Shown piece after piece: positions 47,701 to 56,700 of a DNA stretch of 64,000 nt. The first letter of the stretch is position 1, and each line of letters opens with the position of its first letter. Under the pieces are notes generated by a model that saw nothing but the letters and a program-made list of their open reading frames with translations, was not told the DNA's origin and ran no database searches. The position numbers were made by a program, and so were the translations under genes. This stretch comes from Lunularia cruciata (taxonomy: Eukaryota > Streptophyta > Marchantiopsida > Lunulariales > Lunulariaceae), in contig OX419757.1 of NCBI GenBank assembly GCA_948567375.1, forward strand, positions 68,138,001 through 68,202,000, in the 5' to 3' direction.

Positions 47701-50700
47701 TTGTTTAGTCACGTGGATGCTGTTGTCTATCTTATGTGAAAGAACTCTGCAAACATGTTATCCTTTCGCTTAAGGAACGAGATTCAAATATGAAGCTAAC
47801 TTACATTTTTATATGTCCTATTGCGAGGAGAGATAAAGAAGATAAAAAAATTGGAGATAAGAAGTTAAACAACAGATCTTATGCAATGATTGTCTTAGTA
47901 ATGTAAAAATGACACAGACAAGAGCAGAGAGTTCTTGCTCTACTTGCAGGTTTCTGCTTCAGTGGAATTTCTATACCAAACTCACATCTCTACATGAGTT
48001 GATGTGCACAGGTATTTCAGCTTTATGAAATGATTTTGGTTCGACATGGGCTGATGCTCGTTGGGTATTCTTACGGAGCGAAGACGGAATGCTACCGTAT
48101 GCTTGCAGCTGCCCTGTCAGATCTTCAAGCACAAAACCTGGAACTGACAACGAGGTACTTTGTGCTGAATCCAAAGTCAATCTACATCGGACAGCTCTAT
48201 GGGCAGTTTGATCCTGTGTCGCATGAGTGGACAGATGGAGTCCTTGCAAAAATATTCAGAGATGCTGCAGTGGACACGACACCTGATCGCAAGTGGATCA
48301 TATTCGATGGTCCAGTGGATGCGGTATGATCTTATTGGTTACCTTAGTTCCGACTTCACTTATTTTTCTGGCGAATTGTGCTTGGATCTTTCCGGCAATT
48401 GTTATACTGAATGCTTTTCAGATGTAAACTTTTTTAAGCCTCAAAATTTTCTACTTCGTGAAATTGGATTTTTGTCGATTGACCCCATGAAATGATCATG
48501 CAGGTTTGGATTGAAAATATGAACACAGTACTAGACGACAATAAGAAATTGTGTCTTATGAGTGGTGAGATCATACAGATGACTTCTGTGATGAATTTAA
48601 TATTTGAGGTACAAGATTTGGCAGTTGCTTCACCTGCAACCGTAAGTCGTTGTGGGATGGTCTACACAGAGCCCAGTTCGATTGGGTTTTGGCCACTTGT
48701 CACGTCCTGGGAGAAGAAACTATCAGAGACATTCAAAAATCTTACAGATGCACTGCCAATTATCAGAACTATGGTGCATTGGCTCCTGGAACCTTGTGTT
48801 GACTTTGTCCGCAAGCACTGCAAGGAGCTTATTGCAACCTCGCCAATAAACCTGGTCGATAGCTTCCTCCGTATGTTTGAGAGCCAATTGGATGAGTTCA
48901 AGGCTGCTCCAGTCACAGAGGCCCCAAGGGGATCAATTGTGCAAGTAGAAGAATCATACATGCTACCAGCTCCGAAGGGAAATAATCTTGACGTTTGGAT
49001 ACAATGCTTATTTGTGATGTCGCTTGTATGGTCCATCGGAGCAACAATCGACAGTGAAGGGAGATCGAAGTTTGATGACTTTCTACGTAGACTGCTCAGT
49101 AAAGAGGATGATCTCGGATATGATCTCGCAGCTGGTTTAATTATACGGGAGCCGGATTTTACAATGGCCCTTCCATATCCCGATGCTAATACTGTCTATG
49201 ATTACTGTTTCTGGAAAATGGAAACAGCCTGGAAAGAATGGATCACGACAGTTGACAACAGACCCCCTCCTCATGATTGTTCGTATAATGACATTATTGT
49301 TCCAACTGTCGATACTGCACGGTACTCGTTCCTCTTTGTGCTTCTTGTCACTCATCACAAACACGTGTTATTTGGTGGACCTACAGGCACAGGTGAGAAA
49401 ATTCTAATATTCATCACTACGTGTTTTGGGGTGCGTAATGATAAGCGATCAGCTTTCTACGATCATCACAATTGACCGACGTATTAAAGAAATGAACAAA
49501 TGCCGCAATTACATCTGATAGTTCCTGAGTTGTAGCAACTGTCACATAGTACCTCTTTTTAGTGTCTAACAATACACGCGTTAGCGCACGCAATAAATGC
49601 CTGGTTGCGTGCGCTAACCGTTGATCGATCAGTTCGACTACGTCAATTGCAAGTTTCCTTTCATTGCTCTCTTCTATATTTAACACCACTTCTCTTGCAG
49701 TAAATGCTACACCCTTTCTGATGTTACAGGGGAGGAAGTACTTATTTGACTGGATACGTCACTCTTGATGAGTTCATTTTCCTACTTTCAATTGATAGCA
49801 GAGAGGTTACGATTGTTTGCTTAAGAAGGAAACATAATTCATCTAGTAGTTCCTTCTTGAAACTTAAAAATTCTCAAATCTTCACCTCTGATAAGACATA
49901 GCTAACATGGTGCTAGCAGCAATAATGCATTTACCCCTGTGGCTCTGAGAACTTTCCTTCTCTCCTGATGATTATTTAACATTAGATTGTTGTAAATTCA
50001 TCTTCTACATGTTATCTCCACAACGCTTGTTCGTCCGGTTGTTTTGATGCACTTCCCATGAGGACATACTTAATTGCGGAACTCTAAACCTTCTGGTGTC
50101 TACTTGTATCTTTTGGCATTTCAGTCCATTAAGCAGTATCTAGTAGAGAGTAGAATTGATTTTATATGTTCTTGTCCACATGCAAAATATTGATCTTCGG
50201 GAAGTCTGTCCTTAGTTGAGATTGTTGTGAAGTTGTACAGGTAAGACTCTCTATATTAAGCACGAGTTGAGCGAAACTCTTGACAAAGAAAAATTTCGAA
50301 ATATTCTGATGACTTTCTCCGCGCAAACAAATGCTAATCAAACTCAGGTAAAGACTTTTAAAGTTTGAATCTTTCACCAGTATTAGCAATACATACTAAA
50401 GGTCTTTCATTGGGATTATTGAATTCTGAAATATCCACTTCACTTTATCAATTACACAAAGTATCAGGGAGAAGCTGAGTGTTTCTAGCGGAGAAAGTGA
50501 TCACAAAGTTCTCCTGTATGAAGTTTGAAGCTTGGCAGACTAATTCGGCATCTGATTTGTCCAGGATATCATCGATAGTAAACTTGATAAGAGGAAAAAA
50601 GGAATTTATGGTCCTCCAGCAGGAAGCAGGTGTGTAATATTTGTTGATGATTTGAATATGCCTGCGCTTGAGGTCTACGGTGCTCAGCCTCCAATTGAAA

Positions 50701-53700
50701 TTCTACGCCAGTGGATGGATCATGGCGGGTGGTAAGCGACTTCTGACATTTGATTGGGACCACTATTGTCAGCTGTTTATGTAGAAGTAAGTTGCTCTTG
50801 GCTTTGAGGGTATATTAACATTTGCAAGAGCTCTATCGCCGCTACTACGGCGTTCGTGGTTTGGAAATCCTATGTATATGACGAACAAGGCTTTTGATGA
50901 TTTATCTGGTAGGTACAACCGAGAAGACAACACGTTTAGAGTTCTAGTGGACATCCAGTTTGCAGCTTCCATGGGACCACCTGGAGGGGGGCGCAATGCT
51001 GTAACTCCAAGGTATATGCGACATTTTAACGTGCTCTCTATACTGGACTTTGATGACTCCAGTCTGAGCACAGTATTTACTACGATAATGGATTGGTGGA
51101 TAAGAAAGGCTCATCTGCCTCATGAGGTAATTAATTCCCACATAACTTCTTTTTGTATACCTACCGAGTAGATTGCAAATGAGTGCTTTAAGCGATAGAA
51201 TCCTGTATAGACAACAAAGTTCCTAGAACATAGGAAAGAACAAAGTTTAACCGTTTATGGGCAAACTGTTCACTCGATATAGCATGAGTGGGGAAGTAAG
51301 AACATTGACTTTTTCTTTTCTCCACGTTCTCTTTTGCTACTAGCAATATCCATCCAGCGGGCGTGCTCTATAAACTTCTAGGTACTATGGGCACATTTTC
51401 CTTGCTCTCTGCAGAGACAAAGATCTGCATGACTTTCAGAAGTTACACCTTGTCTCTCTGCCAACATTCGCTGTCTTTCCTAAGGGCTTTACTATCTTGT
51501 CCCAAACATAGTTTGAGCTTTAAATTTAAGAGCTTGTTGCCTGTATTTCTCAAGGGATACGTCGTGTTAGGTGGTGGCAATAAGATAGATCAATCTTCAC
51601 CACAGTTTCGTTGTCCCAAGTTCCCAGCCAGGTAAGTAATAGTCGGATGGTTTCTGTGGAAACAGGTTACCTTGACTACAAACACGCTGGTGACAGTCAC
51701 CATTGATGTTTACAGAGCTATACAACAAGAACTTCTTCCTACTCCATCAAAATCTCACTATCTATACAATATGAGGGACCTCTCCAAGGTTTTTCAAGGT
51801 GTTTGTATGGTGGGAGTCACTGTTGGCAAAAAAGGTCTGGTGCGCCTCTGGTGTCATGAATGTCTGCGGGTATTCCACGATAGACTTGTTGATGATAAGG
51901 ACCGGTTCTGGTTCCTCAACTACTTGAAGGAGAAGGTGGACAAGGACATGTCTTTAGCCTTAGACTATCTATTTGGAGTCCCAGATGAAGGCACAAATAT
52001 AGTCGAAGCACTGAAAAAATTGACTTTTGGAGATATTATGGATGCAACCGCGATTCCAAAGAGGTCGACGTTCCACTATTCAGATTAAAATGTCTTTACA
52101 ACATGTTGCGCCGACATCAGATCCTGAAAAATCAATATAGGTCAAAGCTGCGCAAAGAACTCACTCTGCTATAAGCCACGCTTGTACGAATCTGAGATGT
52201 GGATCTGCTGTTTGCAATGTTATGCGCTAGACTCACTGCATAGCTGCACATGCATAGTTTGGATGCAAACAGGAGAAGAATATCTCCAACTGGAAAGACG
52301 TTTATTCGAGATCTAGTAGGTAGACCCAAGCTTGTAAATTCACCATCCCTTGCCACGTGTCCATCTTTCTTTGTCTAATAGAGATTAAACTTTGACGGAT
52401 ATGCAGTAGATTCAATGAATTGAAAGCATGCATAAACAAAGACACTTCTCTTGTGGAAAGAAGTTAACATATCTTCTAGGTAGACGCAAGCCAGATAAGA
52501 GGATGCTTACTTTCGTCAGGTAGAAGTTCGAGCATTGACTAGTGTTGAGGAATGTGAAACTTTCAGGTATGAAGACATTGACGACCAAGATAGACTCCTG
52601 GCGGTGATGGAGGAGGGCCTACAGGAATACAACTCTCAAACCAGAAACACCATGTCTCTTGTCCTCTTCAGCTATGCAGCACAGCATGTTCTTCGAATAA
52701 GCCGTATAATCAGACAGCCGTTTGGAAACGCTTTGCTGGTTGGAGTGGGTGGAGGTGGACGGCAATCTCTCACAAGGCTTGCAACCTTCATGGCAGGCTT
52801 CGGTCTTTTTCAAATTGAGATCACCAAATTATATGGCCTTATGGAATGGAGGGAAGACCTTAAGGTTATATGGCAACAATCAGTTTATCCCCTGAAACGC
52901 TGAACGTTAAGCTCTCTTTCTTTGAGACCTCTAGATGGTACAAGTTTACCCGTGTACATGTGGCTTTGGAGTGCTATACACTAAGATAGTGTGATGGTAA
53001 CAATAGTATGCTTTATCTCTGCAGACAGTACTGAAGCGAGCTGGAGGACAAAACGTGTCAACAGTTTTCTTGTTTAATGATACTCAACTCAAGATGGAAC
53101 AGTTTCTTGAAGATATCAACAACATTCTCAATACTGGAGAGGCAAGACAATTCATCATGGACTTCTTAGCTGCATCGTCGTCTCATGAATTTGAGCGCAT
53201 GTGAACCTTTTTTCTCCTAAGCCATTCAAGTCCTGGTTTGGCAGCAACAAAGTGGGGATGCGGTATGTAACAAACTTTGCTTTTCTAGATTTAACTAAAT
53301 TCCCGAATTCTGATTCACTCAAGTGACGTCTTGTTCTGCAGGTACCGAATCTCTATCCAAAAGATGAAATGATGACTATCTTAGAGCTGCTAAAACCTCG
53401 TGCAAAGAGGGCTGGTAGAGATGGGTCCATGCAAGAACTATATCTGTATTTTGTGGATCAGTGCAGAATTAATCTGCATATGGTGATCTGCATGAGCCCA
53501 TTTGGAGGTGCATTCCGGACCAGGCTGCGCATGTTCCCATCACTTGTTAATTGCTGTACCATTGATTGGTTCAGCGAGTGGCCTGAAGAGGCCCTTCGAT
53601 CTGTGGCATCCAGATTTGTTGCAGAGGTAATATGCAGCACGATGTTGTATATGCTCAGTTATCAACATAAGACCTTAGTAGTGGAAGAGGTCGTGCCCTT

Positions 53701-56700
53701 TGAGTCGTACAGCTGTTTGCTACATTAATGTGATTCGTGAAAGGAAGGAAGTGGACTTCTAGACTACCACTTGTCACATAGTGACTGATTCTGACAACTG
53801 TATTCAGGTTGACATTGATGTAAGTCTTCATCCACACGTCAGAGATATGTGCATGATGTTCCACCAACAATCAGCTGAATTGTCAAAAACCTATCTTCAA
53901 GAGCAGCAGCGTCATTTCTATGTTACACCTACTTCCTATCTTCAACTCCTATCTACATACAACCATCTCCTGACTGAAAAGAGATCCGAGATAAACACTC
54001 TCCGAAACCGATACAAGGTCTGTGCTAACGGACAGGTTTAATGTAGAACGGTTTAATCTGTCTCGTCTGCGTTAATACAATGTTCGGAAATGATTTCAGA
54101 AATATTCGCTAAGTGTTCCAGGAGCACGATAAATATTTGCCCTTTGTTCCCCTGGCATTACTTGGCCGGTCAAGCAAACGTAAGCCTAATCAGTTGGATC
54201 GCACAGATGGGAATGCGCCAACTTCTGGATGCCGAAGGACAAGTTAAGGTCGTGCAGCATGAGCTGGAGGCGTTACAACCTTCCCTCTTAAAAACAGCGA
54301 GGGAGACTATTGATCTCTTAAAGATAGTGGAACAAGATAGAGGAGAAGCTCAGAAGACACGTGCTCTCGTTGAAGCTGAGGAAGCTGTAGCCAAGGTGAA
54401 GGCAGATGAGGCAAATGCAATTAAAGAAGAATGTGAAGCTGACCTTGCAGTTGTAAGACCCTGAACTCCGTGAAATATAAAAATTCCCATGTTGGTCCCT
54501 TTATTCAGATTTCTATTCGTGATCAATATGGAGAACATGCAGACTTCTGTGATGGATGTTGTTTACCTTTCAGAAATAAGATGACAGTTTGTGATGCAAA
54601 AATTTCATTATCAGAATGAGATTGATGGCGATGAATACAAGTGGATGAGGTCAATTTCTAAATGGGAGTTGGTCTAATGAATATGACTTCCGTGGTGGTA
54701 CTAGGTAACACCACGGAAGTCATATCACATTTGGACTAACTTTTGGGCCGCGCCAGCGCCCTTAGTTAGCAGCCCTTCATCTTAGTTGGTAGTTGTTCAT
54801 GCTGGTGACACTAAACTTGTCATCATGAATCCTTTTGGGTTTCCTGGCAGTAAGATATTTCTCCTCAATTTCATGTGCAGGCCTGGACTAACGTTTGGGT
54901 CGCGTCCTTAGTTAGCAGCCCTTCATCTTAGTTGGTAGTTGTTCATGCTGGTGACACTAAAATTGTCATCATGAATCCTTTTGGTTTTCCTGGGAGTAAG
55001 ATATTTCTCCTCAATTTCATGTGCAGGCCTTGCCAACTTTGAATGTCGCTCTTGCTGCGCTGGATACCCTCACAAAAGCTGACATAACAGAAGTGAAAGC
55101 CATGAAAAATCCTCCTAAGCCAGTGAAGATGGTGATGGAAGCAGTATGCATCATGAAAGAGGTTTGTTGACAGAAAACATTAGGACTTTTTGCAAATCAA
55201 CTTCCTATCCATTACCAAGCTTTTTTGACAACAAAGGATACCTTCTCAAACATCATTGTAAATGTTTTGGGTGACCTGAAATTATACATGAATTTAGTGA
55301 TCCTAGGAGTTAGTCCAATAGTGAAACTAGCGGAGGAATTTCGACTTGCCTCATCAACAATCATCGGTTGAAGAATCGTAACGTTGGCTATAACGCAGAT
55401 TAAACCGAAGAGAATTCCCGACCCTAACAAGCCGGGAAGTAAAATCAACGACTACTGGGGGCCAGCGCAAAACATGTTGACTGACACAGCCTTTCTACCT
55501 AGCTTGAAATCTTTTGATAAAGATCATATTTCAGAGCAAGTCATCAAATCAATACAACCGTATCTTAAGCTTGACGAGTTTGACCCACAAGTTGTCAAGA
55601 AAGCGTCAAAAGCAGCCTATGGTCTGTGCTGCTGGGTACGAGCAATGGACCAGTATGATGAAGTTATTAAGGTCTGTGTTTCCATCCACACGAATCATCG
55701 TTTACTCTGCAAGGTAGACAAAAAGGTTCTGGTTGCCTTCGGTACTATTTGTTCCTCAAAATGATCTTGTTGTCTGTCAACTTACGAGTGGGCGATCCCA
55801 TTCTACCCGAACTGTACTTCCTTTTCCTAGTCTGAAAGTTCGTACAGCTTTACCACGCTAGATTGTGTTCTTCAGGTCGTTGCACCCAAGAAGGCAAAGC
55901 TAGCGGCTGCGAGTGCAGAGTTCGAAGTCCTTCAATATGCTCTCGCAAGGAAGAAAGATCGTCTTAAAAGTGTCGAAGAAAAATTGGAGAAGTTGGAAAA
56001 AAATTTGCAGCTGGTCGACGCAAAGAAAGCTCGGCTCGAAGGTGAAGTTCTTTATTGCCAACAGGTATGAATTGGCTACATTGTTAAGTATCTCCTTCCC
56101 ACTCAAGTCAGATTGAAATTAGAGTAAATGAAGCTTGTGTGGTCCCTTTCTGCTGGAGGTAGGCCCGGATTGCTTTGTAGGTGCGTGATATCAGTTTATT
56201 AGACTTTGATTCGAACCTTAACCGTGTTGCTTAACTTTGATGTCTAGAATGTTTGAACATAGTCTGGTTAGAATCAAGAGAGAATCTTCCTTTACATTGG
56301 TGCTTTGAGCTGTTCTAATTCAGCAGTCCCCATTACGCGGATATCCCCCCTGCTTACCAGAAGTTGTAGATGTATAGAGCTGTTAAGACAATGAGAACAA
56401 TGGTCGACTTTTACCATGCTGACAAGTCGGATGTTGCCCTGCTTGTATCGTAAAGGAAGGTTCTTGGGAACCCATTATGAAATGTTGGAATTAGATTGTG
56501 CTTGTCTCATAAGAATTTTTCAGTGTTGCAAATTGCCATAACACGGAATATTCATGTTCAACACTATCATGCAAGCTAAGTATATGAGATGATGCATGAC
56601 TTCCCAATACGCCGCTGTCTAAGAATTCTTGATGACGTGGACATCCAGAAACTTTCTCGAGCAGAGAAGCTAATTGGAGGATTAGCCGGTGAGAAAGTAC

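Larger units (their letters stand above)
54207..56064 (+). other. Dynein exons 33-36: stalk coiled coil and microtubule-binding domain
   Basis: Exons 54207-54452, 55027-55161, 55399-55671, 55876-56064. The outgoing coiled coil is [15 protein letters not shown] through [18 protein letters not shown]. The region [20 protein letters not shown] leads into the microtubule-binding tip, with [19 protein letters not shown] and [13 protein letters not shown]. The returning coil is [16 protein letters not shown]. This domain grips the B-tubule and is intact. Confidence 0.9.

Noticed and set aside
56200-56215. GATTCGAACC, a possible tRNA B box on the minus strand
   Set aside because: No A box at tRNA distance and no cloverleaf by eye.
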